Below are positions 49,856 through 59,262 of a DNA stretch of 64,000 bases, in pieces; the stretch's first letter is position 1; each line of letters starts with the position of its first letter. The notes under the pieces are model-generated. The model ran no database searches. It was given only the letters and a program-made list of their open reading frames with translations, and was not told the DNA's origin. Position numbers and translations under genes: made by a program. Source of the stretch: Bog-473 sp036489775 (GTDB taxonomy: Bacteria > Actinomycetota > Acidimicrobiia > Acidimicrobiales > RAAP-2); the NCBI GenBank assembly GCA_036489775.1, contig DASXFC010000038.1, positions 62,001-126,000 on the forward strand, written 5' to 3'.

Positions 49856-50365
49856 ATGGCCGCCGGAGAGATCGACGACTACCTCAGGGGGATTGAGGAG
49901 CCCAAGCGATCGACGCTCGAGCAGCTCCGCCGCGACATCGTGAAAGTCATTCCTGATGCTGAGCAGTGCATCGCTTACGGTTGTCCCGCCTTCAAGGTGG
50001 AGAGCAAGACGGTTGCCGGATTTGCCGCCTTCAAGAATGACCTGAGCTATCTCCCGCACTGCGGTTCGGTCTTCCGAGACCTGGCGGACGAGCTGAGTGG
50101 GTACCAGATGTCCGCAGGTGCCCTTCGGATTCCCGTGGATCAGCCGTTGCCGGCTGCGCTGGTAAGAAAGCTGATCGAAGTGCGAATCAAGCAAGCCTTT
50201 CCTGAGGACTTAGGACCGGGACGTCCGACAACCTGCCTCGGCAAAGGACCGGTGTCGGGGTCTGTCAGCCGTCGACGAAGTCCACTCTGGCCAACGGGCT
50301 GCTCACCACCCATTCGTCGAGGTCGGCTGGCGCCCACCCGCTATCCGGGCCATTGCGTTGATTGA
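49856..50365 (+). CDS. DUF1801 (YdhG-like, iron-chaperone-type) protein with atypical C-terminal tail
   Basis: Residues 1-120 match DUF1801: 'IDDYLRGIEEPKRSTLEQLRRDIVKVIPDAEQCIAYGCPAFKVESKTVAGFAAFKNDLSYLPHCGSVF' and 'LPAALVRKLIEVRIKQ'. The last ~45 residues are Arg/Pro-rich and lie antisense over the convergent gene at 50265 (101-bp overlap), so the natural stop may have been lost by frameshift. ATG 49856 is the family-like start. Confidence 0.75.
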   Translation: MAAGEIDDYLRGIEEPKRSTLEQLRRDIVKVIPDAEQCIAYGCPAFKVESKTVAGFAAFKNDLSYLPHCGSVFRDLADELSGYQMSAGALRIPVDQPLPAALVRKLIEVRIKQAFPEDLGPGRPTTCLGKGPVSGSVSRRRSPLWPTGCSPPIRRGRLAPTRYPGHCVD

Positions 50366-50684
50366 ACTGGTCGACGAAGTCGGCGAGGATCCGGCGACGT
50401 TCGGTCGGGTCAGTGATAACCGTGGCGATTGCGGGGAGATCAGCCACCACGCCATGCTTGAGGTGGAAGGTGAAATGTGGATCGGCGGTCAGGTTCGCCA
50501 GCCAGTCCCGGATGCGAGGTCCAGGAATACCACTGAGGTAGGTGGAGTCTTCGAACCGGTAGAAGACGATTTCGATCCGGCGCGGCTCCCCAGATCGCCG
50601 ACCAGTCGTGGTGATGTCGATCGTTCGCTCTTCGATGCTGGGGGACGCACCGATCGCCAGCATCTGGCGTACGTCGTCACGCAT
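50265..50684 (-). CDS. Deazaflavin (F420)-dependent nitroreductase-family protein
   Basis: A 139-aa split-beta-barrel protein: 'TIDITTTGRRSGEPRRIEIVFYRFEDSTYLSGIPGPRIRDWLANLTADPHFTFHLKHG' with the T-T-x-G-R-x-S-G loop typical of Ddn-like F420H2-dependent reductases. A C-terminal 'RRRILADFVDQFNQRN' helix follows. Substrate unknown. ATG 50684 is used rather than GTG 50687. Confidence 0.82.
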   Translation of the reverse strand: MRDDVRQMLAIGASPSIEERTIDITTTGRRSGEPRRIEIVFYRFEDSTYLSGIPGPRIRDWLANLTADPHFTFHLKHGVVADLPAIATVITDPTERRRILADFVDQFNQRNGPDSGWAPADLDEWVVSSPLARVDFVDG

Positions 50685-50760
50685 CACGACAACCCATGCT
50701 GGGATCTTATGGCTCGTGTGTGTTGATGAGGCGGCGACACCGTGGTGTACCGTCGGCGTG

Positions 50761-50838
50761 ATGTCGAACGAACCTCAGACTCGCTGGGAACGGTTCAAAC
50801 TGTGGCTAGCCCGGCGTATTTCCAACAGGAAGTACTAA
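50761..50838 (+). CDS. Possible 25-aa leaderless small protein
   Basis: ATG 50761 opens a 25-codon frame encoding a basic, Trp-containing amphipathic peptide (MSNEPQTRWERFKLWLAR...RKY). It sits exactly 7 nt after TACCGT (50748-50753), the same layout as four recognised gene starts in this window. It ends 6 bp before a convergent transporter gene. No homologue is recognised; the promoter match is the main support. Confidence 0.45.
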   Translation: MSNEPQTRWERFKLWLARRISNRKY

Positions 50839-50844
50839 CGCCCA

Positions 50845-51717
50845 TTACGACCGGACCGGCAATGTGGTTCGGTCAAGGTCGATGGGAGCTGATCGGGACA
50901 AGACAGTGACGCCGAGCGCCATGACGCAGAACATGACGCCGGCCAACACCTTGTGTGGCGTACTCACATTGAATCGCTCGTCGAAGATCCAGACGCTCAG
51001 GACGATGGCGACAGCGGGGTCGACCACGACGATCAAGGGTTGGGAGACGCTCAATGGGCCAACTTGCAGCGCAGCCTGTTGGAGTATGGAACCAACGACT
51101 GCAGACGCCAACAACGCGTAGACGGGCCAGTGCTCCAGCAGGCCTAGTAATCCCCTCGCCACCAGCACGTTGGTACTCGCCTTGATGAACGTAGCCATCA
51201 GAGCCCAAGTGATCGACGTCGCGATCGCATAGAGCGTGGCTCGACGCACGGGAGATCCCCATCCCGCCATGACCGCCAACACGGCCACGGCTCCTCCGAA
51301 GATCGCCAGCGCCACAATCCAGTCAACGGCTTTGGGGTGGAGGCGACCACCAGTGGGTTCTGCCGTGATGAGGAATACCGCCAGGGCCCCGCACGTGACT
51401 ACTGCCGCGGTCCAGGCCCTCTTGGCGATGTGCTGGTGGACCCAAAACCGGCGCAGGATCAGGGCGAAGACCAGCTCGGTGACCAGCAGGGGCTGGACGA
51501 CGGCGAGCTGGCCATGGTGGAGTGCGACCGCCTGGAAGGCGAATCCCCCAGCGGCCGCCGCCCAACCGAGAAGCCAGAGGGGGTGGCGGATAAGGATGGA
51601 GAAGAGCTCCCATCCACGGTGCTTGCCAGAAAGGTCCACACTGGCCGCGTGCTGCGTCATGAGGTGCACCGCGTTGGCCAAGGCGGCGGCCAGGGCGAAA
51701 ACGATTGTGATTGTCAC
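50845..51717 (-). CDS. DMT-superfamily transporter (EamA/NIPA-like)
   Basis: A 290-aa protein with about nine or ten TM helices, e.g. 'ITIVFALAAALANAVHLMTQHAA', 'LWLLGWAAAAGGFAFQAVALHHGQLAVVQPLLVTELVFALIL' and 'GPLSVSQPLIVVVDPAVAIVLSVWIFDERF'. The two 'VQPLLV/SQPLIV' half-repeats fit the internal duplication of drug/metabolite transporters. Substrate unknown. GTG start. Confidence 0.8.
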   Translation of the reverse strand: MTITIVFALAAALANAVHLMTQHAASVDLSGKHRGWELFSILIRHPLWLLGWAAAAGGFAFQAVALHHGQLAVVQPLLVTELVFALILRRFWVHQHIAKRAWTAAVVTCGALAVFLITAEPTGGRLHPKAVDWIVALAIFGGAVAVLAVMAGWGSPVRRATLYAIATSITWALMATFIKASTNVLVARGLLGLLEHWPVYALLASAVVGSILQQAALQVGPLSVSQPLIVVVDPAVAIVLSVWIFDERFNVSTPHKVLAGVMFCVMALGVTVLSRSAPIDLDRTTLPVRS

Positions 51718-51945
51718 ATCACCAATCCCGATGGCGCCCGGGCGGCTGAGTTCATACGTGGAGTCTGGGCCCTAGAGGAGTTCCGATCCAATGCACTGGC
51801 CTCGTGGGCAGCCCGATGCTTCATTCAGAAATTCGAGGGTGACCCGACGCGCGGGATCCTGGGGTCGGTGATCGCCTTCTCGGCCCCACCTCGGAGGCTT
51901 CAGAGCGGGCTCCCCGACTGATTGGGCCGTCCGCGCGCACCTCCT

Positions 51946-53037
51946 TCACACTCGCCGTCGGGCGCCGGTCGAGCCGCCCGGAGTCTGATCGGCTCCGCTG
52001 ACTTCTTCGGGCAGGCTGGCGAGAAGTCCCTGTGTCGTCTTGTCTTCAACGAGGAGCCCCCTCTGAGAGAGCCAGAACAGGAGAAGGAACGAGGGGAGCA
52101 CGATGAGTGCGATGACCCCGATGACGACCAACTCGCTCACTTGCGAGGTGGTCGGTGCGGCCGCGGCGCGCAGACTAAAGGACCCTGGCAGCAGAGCGGG
52201 GTACTGGGCCACCGCCCAGCCCCACAGCATGGCCGTAAAGGCCCCGGCAGCCAGGTAGCGCAACCAACGGATGCGACCGGTAAGGAGCCCGGCCAGTACT
52301 CCGATACCGAGCACGAACGAGATGACGAGAAATGGGAGGCCGACTCCAGTGGTCAGCCGGTTGGCTATGCGCGGAGCACTGGTCTCGAGCTCGTACAGTG
52401 CCAGCCCGGCCAGCGCCCCGACCACGACGCCGGACGCGATGGCCCGCCGGCTGAAGTAGCCAACTAGGGAAGGTTGCAGACGCCGCGCCTCATACGTCAG
52501 GTAGACGGCGGCGAGGTAGGCGAAGGCGGCGACCGAGAGGGCCCCGAGGGTGACCGCGGTCGGGCTGGTCCAGCTGGCGATGCGGTCACCACCTCCAGAT
52601 GGTGGGACCTTGCCGGTGACGATGGCGCCGGCGGCAGCCCCGAAGAAAAACGGCGTGATGAGAGACGAGAGAGCGAAGAGGGCACCGCTCATCCGTTGGT
52701 AGCGCAAGGTGTGGACGGCCTGGCGAAGCGCGAAACCGCTCCCGCGCAGGATGATGCCGAACACGGCGATACTGAGCGGGCCGAACAGCGTCGACATGAT
52801 GGCGCCGAACGCCGGGGGAAAGGCGGTCCAGAGCACGACGAGGACGATGACCAGCCAGACGTGGTTGGCCTCCCATACCGGGGCGATGGAGCGTTCGATG
52901 ACATGCCGCGGCCCGGCGCCCCGTCGATCCCCGCCAGCCAGCAGGTCCCAGGTGCCACCGCCGAAGTCCGCCCCACCGGTGAGGGCGTATGCAGTCATGA
53001 CGAGCCAGAGCAGAACCGCCGCCAGGTCGACGATCAC
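51946..53037 (-). CDS. cydB: Cytochrome d ubiquinol oxidase subunit II
   Basis: A 363-aa membrane subunit of the bd-type quinol oxidase: 'LLWLVMTAYALTGGADFGGGTWDLLAGG', 'VWEANHVWLVIVLVVLWTAFPPAFGAI' and 'LRGSGFALRQAV', with eight or nine TM helices. GTG 53037 overlaps the cydA stop by 4 nt; the long upstream frame inside cydA is not coding. Works with CydA in O2 reduction at low oxygen. Confidence 0.9.
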   Translation of the reverse strand: MIVDLAAVLLWLVMTAYALTGGADFGGGTWDLLAGGDRRGAGPRHVIERSIAPVWEANHVWLVIVLVVLWTAFPPAFGAIMSTLFGPLSIAVFGIILRGSGFALRQAVHTLRYQRMSGALFALSSLITPFFFGAAAGAIVTGKVPPSGGGDRIASWTSPTAVTLGALSVAAFAYLAAVYLTYEARRLQPSLVGYFSRRAIASGVVVGALAGLALYELETSAPRIANRLTTGVGLPFLVISFVLGIGVLAGLLTGRIRWLRYLAAGAFTAMLWGWAVAQYPALLPGSFSLRAAAAPTTSQVSELVVIGVIALIVLPSFLLLFWLSQRGLLVEDKTTQGLLASLPEEVSGADQTPGGSTGARRRV

Positions 53038-54434
53038 GGCAACCCGTCCACTACGACCTTGTTGCTGGTCTGGGGGCCATACGGGACCTCGTCGGTGTCG
53101 ACACTCCCCTCCACCCGCCAGCGCCGAGCCATGTTCCAGAGCGCGAGGATCGTCGCAACCGTTAGGACCGGATAGACCACGAGCACGGCGATAAGTGTGA
53201 AGACGACCCCACCCGAGCTCGTCACGGCTTGGGAGACCAGCTCGACCTTGTAGACGATCCAGGGTTGGCGCCCAACCTCGGTGACCACCCATCCAGCCTC
53301 CATGGCGGAGATGGCCGCCGCCCCGCTCAGAGCCGCACCGACCAAGAACGGCGTGGTTGAACGCCGTAGCTGAGGCAGCTCGCGGTGGCGCCACCAGGCC
53401 CACCCGAGCCACACCGACCAGATAAGTAGGGCGAAGCCAATGGCCACCATCAGATCGAACGACAGGTGGATGAGGGTGGGGAAGGGCGGTCGGTACTTGG
53501 CCGGCACGCTGTCCAGGCCCACTACCCGCGTGTTTGGAGAAAATCCGACGAGCAGCGAATCGAGGTCCGGAATGCGCAGCCCGAAGCTGACCCGGCCATC
53601 GATCATTGCTCCGCCCAGGTACTCGGCCACGTGACGACCGGTGTGCACGACGTATTCCATGGCCGCGAACTTGGTCGGTTGCTGCACGGCGATGGCCCTT
53701 GCCGCGGTGTCGCCGATCCCGATCTGCAGGGGGGCGCATATCCCGCCCACCGTGAAAGGGAGCAGCAAGCCGAGGCGGTGATAGCGATCACGGCGTCCCC
53801 GCAGCATCCCGACGGCGTAGATACTGGCGACGACGAAGCCGGTGACCATATAGGCCGCAAGCACCATGTGCGGCACCTCATACCACGAGGCGTTGTTGAA
53901 GAAGACCGCGAAGGGATCGATCTGGTAGACGTGCCCGTCCCGGATCGTGAATCCGGCCGGCTGGTTCATCCACGAGTTGGCGGCCACCACCGACCAGGCC
54001 CCGAGGATCCCTGAGATGACGACGGGTGCCAGAGACCAGAAGTGCACCCACCTCGGGAGTCGGTCCCAACCAAACATGTAGATGGCCACGAACACCGCCT
54101 CCAGGAGGAAGAAGATCCCCTCGATGCTGAACGGGATTCCGATGGCCCCGCCGAACCGGCCCATCAGCCCTGGCCAGAGCAGCCCCATCTCGAACGACAA
54201 CAATGTGCCGGATACCGCTCCGACTGCGACGAGGATCGCCATGGCCTTTGACCACCGACGAGCCAGCAGCAGAGCTTCCCGGTCGCCGTGGCGAAGGCCC
54301 ATGTAGTGGGCGATCATCACCACGGCCGGCAGCGCGACACCAAAGCAGGCGAAGATGATGTGAAACGACAGCGTCAGCCCCATTTGGCTTCGGGCGTCGG
54401 CGATGTCCGAGGCCGTGACGGCGCCCAAGATCAC
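53034..54434 (-). CDS. cydA: Cytochrome d ubiquinol oxidase subunit I
   Basis: A 466-aa haem-binding subunit: 'QMGLTLSFHIIFACFGVALP' with the haem-ligand His, 'SGTLLSFEMGLLWPGLM', 'IPFSIEGIFFLLEAVF' with conserved Glu residues, 'MEYVVHTG' and the family 'GRQPWIVY'. The quinol loop is short, as in CioA-like (cyanide-insensitive) oxidases. GTG 54434 start. No cydCD genes are in view. Confidence 0.92.
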   Translation of the reverse strand: MILGAVTASDIADARSQMGLTLSFHIIFACFGVALPAVVMIAHYMGLRHGDREALLLARRWSKAMAILVAVGAVSGTLLSFEMGLLWPGLMGRFGGAIGIPFSIEGIFFLLEAVFVAIYMFGWDRLPRWVHFWSLAPVVISGILGAWSVVAANSWMNQPAGFTIRDGHVYQIDPFAVFFNNASWYEVPHMVLAAYMVTGFVVASIYAVGMLRGRRDRYHRLGLLLPFTVGGICAPLQIGIGDTAARAIAVQQPTKFAAMEYVVHTGRHVAEYLGGAMIDGRVSFGLRIPDLDSLLVGFSPNTRVVGLDSVPAKYRPPFPTLIHLSFDLMVAIGFALLIWSVWLGWAWWRHRELPQLRRSTTPFLVGAALSGAAAISAMEAGWVVTEVGRQPWIVYKVELVSQAVTSSGGVVFTLIAVLVVYPVLTVATILALWNMARRWRVEGSVDTDEVPYGPQTSNKVVVDGLP

Positions 54435-54574
54435 ACCACCGGTTTTACTACGACCGTCTCGTGCCGTCGCCTTGGCCCGCAGAACCGCTCTCCCCGAATT
54501 AAAACCGCAGGCCGGCGGGTTACGCCTGATCGAGTCGGGTTTTCGCTCGTGTAGGGCCTCGGTGGGAGAGAGCC

Positions 54575-56230
54575 CTAGGCGTGCGTCACCGCCGCTGCAT
54601 CCTCAAGGCCCAGGATCTCGATCGAGAGTTCCCGCATCTCGACCTTGCGGATCTTTCCGGTCACCGTCATCGGGAATTCCTCCACGATGTGGACGTAACG
54701 GGGGATCTTGTAGTGCGCCAGTTTTCCGGTGCAGAACTCGCGCAGGGCCTCGGCGGACAGCGGCTCGGCGCCGGCCGTGAGCTTGATCCACACCATGAGC
54801 TCTTCGCCGTACTTGGTGTCGGGCACACCGATCACCTGGGCATCCTGGATGTCACGGTGCGAGTAAAGGAACTCCTCGATCTCCCGGGGGTAGATGTTTT
54901 CGCCACCCCGGATGACCATGTCCTTGATCCGGCCCGTGATGTTGACGTAACCCTCGTCGTCCATGATGGCCAGGTCCCCTGTGTGCATCCAGCGAGCGGG
55001 GTCGATGGCCTCTGCCGTCCGGTCCGGCTGGTTCCAGTAGCCCAGCATGACTGAGTAGCCCCGGGTGCAGAGTTCCCCCGGCTCACCCCGAGGCATAGTG
55101 CGACCGGTCACGGGGTCGATGATCTTCACCTCGACGTGGGGATGGACCTGTCCCACGGTAGCGACGCGCCGGTCCAGCGAGTCGGTGGCCCGGGTCTGGG
55201 TGGACACGGGCGAGGTCTCGGTCATGCCGTAGCAGATGGTGACTTCGGTCATGCCCATGCGGTCGACGACCTGCTTCATCACTTCGACCGGGCAGGGCGA
55301 GCCGGCCATGATGCCGGTCCGCAGGCTGCTCAGGTCGTAGCGCTCGAAGTCTGGTTCGGCCAGTTCGGCAATGAACATGGTGGGCACGCCGTACAGCGAG
55401 GTGCAGCGCTCTTGCGAAACGGCTTGCAGCGTCGCCGCCGGTTCGAATCCGGGACTGGGGATGACCATGGTCGATGCGTGGGTCGTACAGCCGAGGTTGC
55501 CCATGGTCATACCGAAGCAGTGGTAGAAGGGCACAGGGATACAGACACGGTCGTCTTCGGTGTAGCGGCAGAGCTCGCCCACGAAGAACCCATTGTTCAA
55601 GATGTTGTGATGGCTGAGCGTCGCACCCTTGGGGAAGCCGGTCGTACCCGACGTGTACTGGATGTTGATGGGTTGATCGGCCCACAATCCCTCAGCCACC
55701 GCAGCCAAGCGGGCCTCGTCAGCCGGCGTGGCCGACAGAGCCTCCCATTCGGGTGATCCAGTGAGGACGACGCGCTCGAGGTCGGCGCAATCCGGCCGCA
55801 CCTCCTCGATCATGGCGGCATAGTCAGAGGTCTTGAAGGACGGGGCCGCCACCAGCAGGCGCACGCCCGATTGTTTGAGGACGAATCCGAGCTCGTGGGT
55901 CCGATAGGCCGGGTTGACGTTGACGAGGATGGCGCCGATGGAGGCGGTGGCATACTGGAGCATGGTCCACTCCGGGCAGTTGGGGGCCCAGATGCCCACC
56001 CGGTCGCCGGCGGCGATCCCGACATCGAGGAGGCCGGTGGCCAACTGATCAACCGCGTGGCCGAACTCCCGGTAGGTCCAACGCCGGGTGCTGGGGACGT
56101 CGACCATGGCCTCCCGGGGCCCGAATGCCGCGGTGGTGCGGCGAAGGTTCTGCCCGATGGTCTCACCCAAGAGCGGGATGCCAGAGATTCCCGAGCTATA
56201 GGAGGGACCATTGGTCGAGCGCAGATCCAT
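54575..56230 (-). CDS. Fatty-acyl-CoA synthetase (AMP-binding, class I adenylate-forming)
   Basis: A 551-aa enzyme. Core motifs: P-loop-like 'IQYTSGTTGFPKGATLSHHN', 'YGMTETSPVSTQT', 'MHTGDLAIMDDEGYVNITGRIKDMVIRGGENIYPREIEEFL' and the catalytic Lys in 'MTVTGKIRKVEM'. Closest in pattern to AMP-binding proteins acting on medium/long-chain acids. ATG 56230 has a GGGGGG ribosome site. Activates acids for beta-oxidation, in line with the two crotonases in the window. Confidence 0.9.
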   Translation of the reverse strand: MDLRSTNGPSYSSGISGIPLLGETIGQNLRRTTAAFGPREAMVDVPSTRRWTYREFGHAVDQLATGLLDVGIAAGDRVGIWAPNCPEWTMLQYATASIGAILVNVNPAYRTHELGFVLKQSGVRLLVAAPSFKTSDYAAMIEEVRPDCADLERVVLTGSPEWEALSATPADEARLAAVAEGLWADQPINIQYTSGTTGFPKGATLSHHNILNNGFFVGELCRYTEDDRVCIPVPFYHCFGMTMGNLGCTTHASTMVIPSPGFEPAATLQAVSQERCTSLYGVPTMFIAELAEPDFERYDLSSLRTGIMAGSPCPVEVMKQVVDRMGMTEVTICYGMTETSPVSTQTRATDSLDRRVATVGQVHPHVEVKIIDPVTGRTMPRGEPGELCTRGYSVMLGYWNQPDRTAEAIDPARWMHTGDLAIMDDEGYVNITGRIKDMVIRGGENIYPREIEEFLYSHRDIQDAQVIGVPDTKYGEELMVWIKLTAGAEPLSAEALREFCTGKLAHYKIPRYVHIVEEFPMTVTGKIRKVEMRELSIEILGLEDAAAVTHA

Positions 56231-56455
56231 CACTTGTCCCCCCATCCGGCGGAATAGGCATTCCACGCACGGTCACCACCCAGTGAGCGTGCTCAGGTCG
56301 AGCGTAGGCAGCGAGAGGACCGGGGTCGAGTCGCCCTGGGCATCCGGCCGGGCGCCCGCTCCAATCGTTCCTGGGTAAGCCAGGACCCCAAGGCGGGGGC
56401 AAACCTGCCGGTCGTACCAAGGGTGACCCGCTCGTTCCGTCTACCGTGTCTCGAC

Positions 56456-57136
56456 GTGACGCTGCTTGCCATCATCGAAGATGACGACAGGATCCGTCAG
56501 GCGCTCCAGTCGGCGCTGACCAGCCGGGGCTTCGTCGTCATCGCCTCGGGCACCGGCCTGGAAGGACTGCGGAGCATCGTCGAGCACCATCCCGAGGCCG
56601 TCGTTCTCGATCTGGGACTCCCGGACATCGACGGTTTCGAGCTGATCAAGATGATCAGGGCGGTCACCGCTGTGCCCATCGTGGCTGCCACGGCCCGCGA
56701 CGACGAGGCCGGCATCGTCCAGACTCTCAACGCCGGCGTCGACGACTACGTCGTCAAGCCTTTCTCGGTGGATCATCTCGAAGCACGGCTCCGCGCCGTC
56801 TTCCGGCGCTCCGGGGGGCGTGACTACCCGATGCTGGCGGTCGGTGGGCTGCGCATCGACACCTCGGCTCGGGAAGCCAGCCTCGACGGCGAGACCCTCG
56901 ACCTGACTCGCAAGGAATTCGATCTCCTGGCCTACCTGGCTTCCCAACCTGGACACGTGGTGTCCAAGCGGGAGCTCCTGGCGGCCGTGTGGGATCAGCC
57001 GCTGGGTGGGGCCGACAAGACGGTGGACGTGCACCTGTCGTGGTTGCGCCGCAAGCTGGGTGAGACAGCGGCCGAACCGCGCTACATCCATGTACTGCGC
57101 GGAGCCGGGGTGAAACTGGTCGAACCCGGCGGATGA
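56456..57136 (+). CDS. OmpR/PhoB-family response regulator
   Basis: A 226-aa protein. Receiver domain: 'IIEDDDRIRQAL', phospho-Asp in 'AVVLDLGLPDIDGF', 'VPIVAATARDDE' and Lys in 'DDYVVKPFSVDHL'. Winged-helix C-terminal domain: 'LDLTRKEFDLLAYLASQPGHVVSKRELLAAVW' and 'TVDVHLSWLRRKLGE'. GTG 56456 follows TACCGT (56442-56447) by 8 nt, suggesting a leaderless mRNA. Its ATGA-coupled partner is the next kinase. Confidence 0.9.
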   Translation: MTLLAIIEDDDRIRQALQSALTSRGFVVIASGTGLEGLRSIVEHHPEAVVLDLGLPDIDGFELIKMIRAVTAVPIVAATARDDEAGIVQTLNAGVDDYVVKPFSVDHLEARLRAVFRRSGGRDYPMLAVGGLRIDTSAREASLDGETLDLTRKEFDLLAYLASQPGHVVSKRELLAAVWDQPLGGADKTVDVHLSWLRRKLGETAAEPRYIHVLRGAGVKLVEPGG

Positions 57137-58422
57137 GGCGTCGACTGACCCTCACCGTGTTAGCGGTCACGGCGATGGTGTCCGTGGCTTTCCTCATCCC
57201 CCTCGGTTTGGCGGTAAAGGTGGTCGCCGCTGACCGCGCCCTCTCGCTCGGCGATCAGGAATCACGTTCGCTGGCCAGCGTGTTGGCCTCGGAAACCTCG
57301 GTCTTTGCCCTCCAGCGGGTGGTGGCGCAGTTCAACGACGGCGGTGACGGGCGCAAAGCGGCGGTGATCCTCCCCAATGGGCAGCGGCTCGGGGGCAAGA
57401 TCGAGGTGCCAGCGAGCGAGCTGGAGCTGGCCCGGCGCGGTCGGGCCTTCTCGGCGGCCTCGGGAGGCGAAACCCGGATCTGGGTCCCTGTCCGCTTGTC
57501 GACCGGCGTGGTCGTCGGTGTGGTGACCGTGCCCAACCGGTTGACCCAACAAGGGGTGTGGCGAGCCTGGTTGGTGCTGGCGGGGGTCGGCATCGCGGTC
57601 ATCATCTTGGCCATGGTGCTGGCAGACCAGCTCGGTCGATCAGTGGTGCGCTCCATCGCCGACCTCGATCACGCCACCCAGCGCCTCAAAGCGGGCGACC
57701 TCGACGCACGGGTCGAGCCGGCCGGTCCGCCCGAGATCGAGAACATGGGACGCGCCGTCAATTCGCTGGCCGAGCGGATTATCGAGTTGCTCAAGCTCGA
57801 GCGCGAGGAGGCGGCCGACCTCTCGCACCGGTTGCGGACGCCCTTGGCCCAGCTCCAGCTCGAGGCCGACACGCTCGAGCATGACCCCGACCGACAGCGC
57901 ATGGGCACTGCCGTGCGCGACCTCACGCAGTCGGTCAACAGCGTCATCTTCGAGTTGCGCAAGGGCCGCACGCCGCGCCAAGCCGAGGAATCAGACCTTA
58001 CGGCCTCGGTCCGGGAGCGGGTCGCTTTCTGGTCGGTGTTGGCCGAGGAGCAGGACCGCCAGTGGACCCTGACGGTTCCACCAATTCCGGTGCCGGTGCC
58101 GATCTCCGGCGGCGACCTCGATGCCGCGGTTGACGCCCTGCTCGAGAACGTCCTGGCCCACACGCCTGAGGGGACGTCGTTCCGGGTCGCGGTCGAGGTC
58201 TCGGCGTCCGGGGTCGCATTGACGGTCGAAGACGATGGGCCCGGGCTCCCGCAGGGACCGGTGACCGAGCGGGGTCGCAGCGGTGCCGGATCGACCGGAC
58301 TCGGCCTCGACATCGTGCGCCGGACCGCGGAGGCGGCTCAGGGCAACCTGTCGATCGAGCAGGCCGAGAGTGGCGGGATGCGCGCCGTGGTGCGGTTCGG
58401 GCCGATCAAACTGAGCGGCTGA
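57133..58422 (+). CDS. HAMP-containing sensor histidine kinase
   Basis: A 429-aa kinase. TM1 (about 8-30), a periplasmic sensor loop of about 110 residues, TM2 (about 145-165) and HAMP precede a HisKA H-box 'EEAADLSHRLRTPLAQL'. The HATPase has N box 'DALLENVLAHTPEGT', G1 'VEDDGPGLP' and 'GSTGLGLDIVRRTAEAAQG'. Cognate to the preceding regulator. Signal unknown. Confidence 0.9.
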   Translation: MRRRLTLTVLAVTAMVSVAFLIPLGLAVKVVAADRALSLGDQESRSLASVLASETSVFALQRVVAQFNDGGDGRKAAVILPNGQRLGGKIEVPASELELARRGRAFSAASGGETRIWVPVRLSTGVVVGVVTVPNRLTQQGVWRAWLVLAGVGIAVIILAMVLADQLGRSVVRSIADLDHATQRLKAGDLDARVEPAGPPEIENMGRAVNSLAERIIELLKLEREEAADLSHRLRTPLAQLQLEADTLEHDPDRQRMGTAVRDLTQSVNSVIFELRKGRTPRQAEESDLTASVRERVAFWSVLAEEQDRQWTLTVPPIPVPVPISGGDLDAAVDALLENVLAHTPEGTSFRVAVEVSASGVALTVEDDGPGLPQGPVTERGRSGAGSTGLGLDIVRRTAEAAQGNLSIEQAESGGMRAVVRFGPIKLSG

Positions 58423-58434
58423 CCCGCCGGCGGT

Positions 58435-59193
58435 TCAGCCGCCGGACTCGTCGCGCTTCGGCGGGCTACCCGGACTCTGGCTCACAGGCTGCGTTGTCGT
58501 GGTCGCCGGAATCGTGCTGGTGGTCGTCGTGCTGGTCGTCGTAGTCGTCGTCGTACCGCCCGGGGTGTTGCGCACCGGTTGACCATCGAAGCAGTACGCC
58601 ACCACCTGGTCCGTCGCCCCACTACCGCTGAACGTGACCTCGAGCCACTCGGGGTCGTCCTGGTAGACGCTGACCTGAAACCCGGCAGCGGGCAGAGCAC
58701 TCTGCAGGGTGATGGCCGAGCCCCGGCAGGTCATGGTGGCCTGCCCGCCTGCGGTGGAGAAGGTCACCGGAGCACTGGTGGGCACGGTCGTGGTGGTGGC
58801 CGTGGCCGTCGCGCCGGCCGACTGGTCGGGCTTCGTGGTCGGAGAGCCCGAAGTACTGCCGGCTTCGGTCGAGGGCGAAGAGCCAGGCACCGTGGTTGTC
58901 GTGCTCGACGAGTTGGGGATCGAGACCGCGGTCTGACCGTTCGGCAACAACCCGGTGCTGACGATGGTCGAGGTGACCGGCGTGCTGGCGGTCAGGGGCA
59001 AGGCTGGTGCACTGGGTGCGCTCGTCACGGTCGTCTCGTGCGCGGCGGTGACGACGTGGGAGGCGGACAACACCGGTTCAGGCGAGGTCGTGATGGCGCG
59101 AGTCACCGCACCCACCCCAGCCCAGCTGACGAAGGTGGCCACGGCGGTGGCGGCGGTCCAGCCGCCGATGGCAAGCATCGACACCCGGCGCAT
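58435..59193 (-). CDS. Secreted or membrane-anchored Ser/Thr-rich hypothetical protein
   Basis: A 252-aa protein: hydrophobic N-terminal segment (about 8-30), Thr/Ser/Pro-rich stretch, a small folded part (about 150-210, 'VTFSTAGGQATMTCRGSAITLQSALPAAGFQVSVYQDDPEWLEVTFSG...VAYCFDGQPV') with two Cys, then another Thr-rich tail. AAGGAG 9 nt before ATG. Convergent with the kinase; it could be an envelope sensor partner, but there is no direct evidence. Confidence 0.65.
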   Translation of the reverse strand: MRRVSMLAIGGWTAATAVATFVSWAGVGAVTRAITTSPEPVLSASHVVTAAHETTVTSAPSAPALPLTASTPVTSTIVSTGLLPNGQTAVSIPNSSSTTTTVPGSSPSTEAGSTSGSPTTKPDQSAGATATATTTTVPTSAPVTFSTAGGQATMTCRGSAITLQSALPAAGFQVSVYQDDPEWLEVTFSGSGATDQVVAYCFDGQPVRNTPGGTTTTTTTSTTTTSTIPATTTTQPVSQSPGSPPKRDESGG

Positions 59194-59262
59194 CTACCAA
59201 TTCTCCTTCATGTCACGGCGTGAACACACTAAGGGACCCTTAAATTGCCTGTTCTTGCAGGG

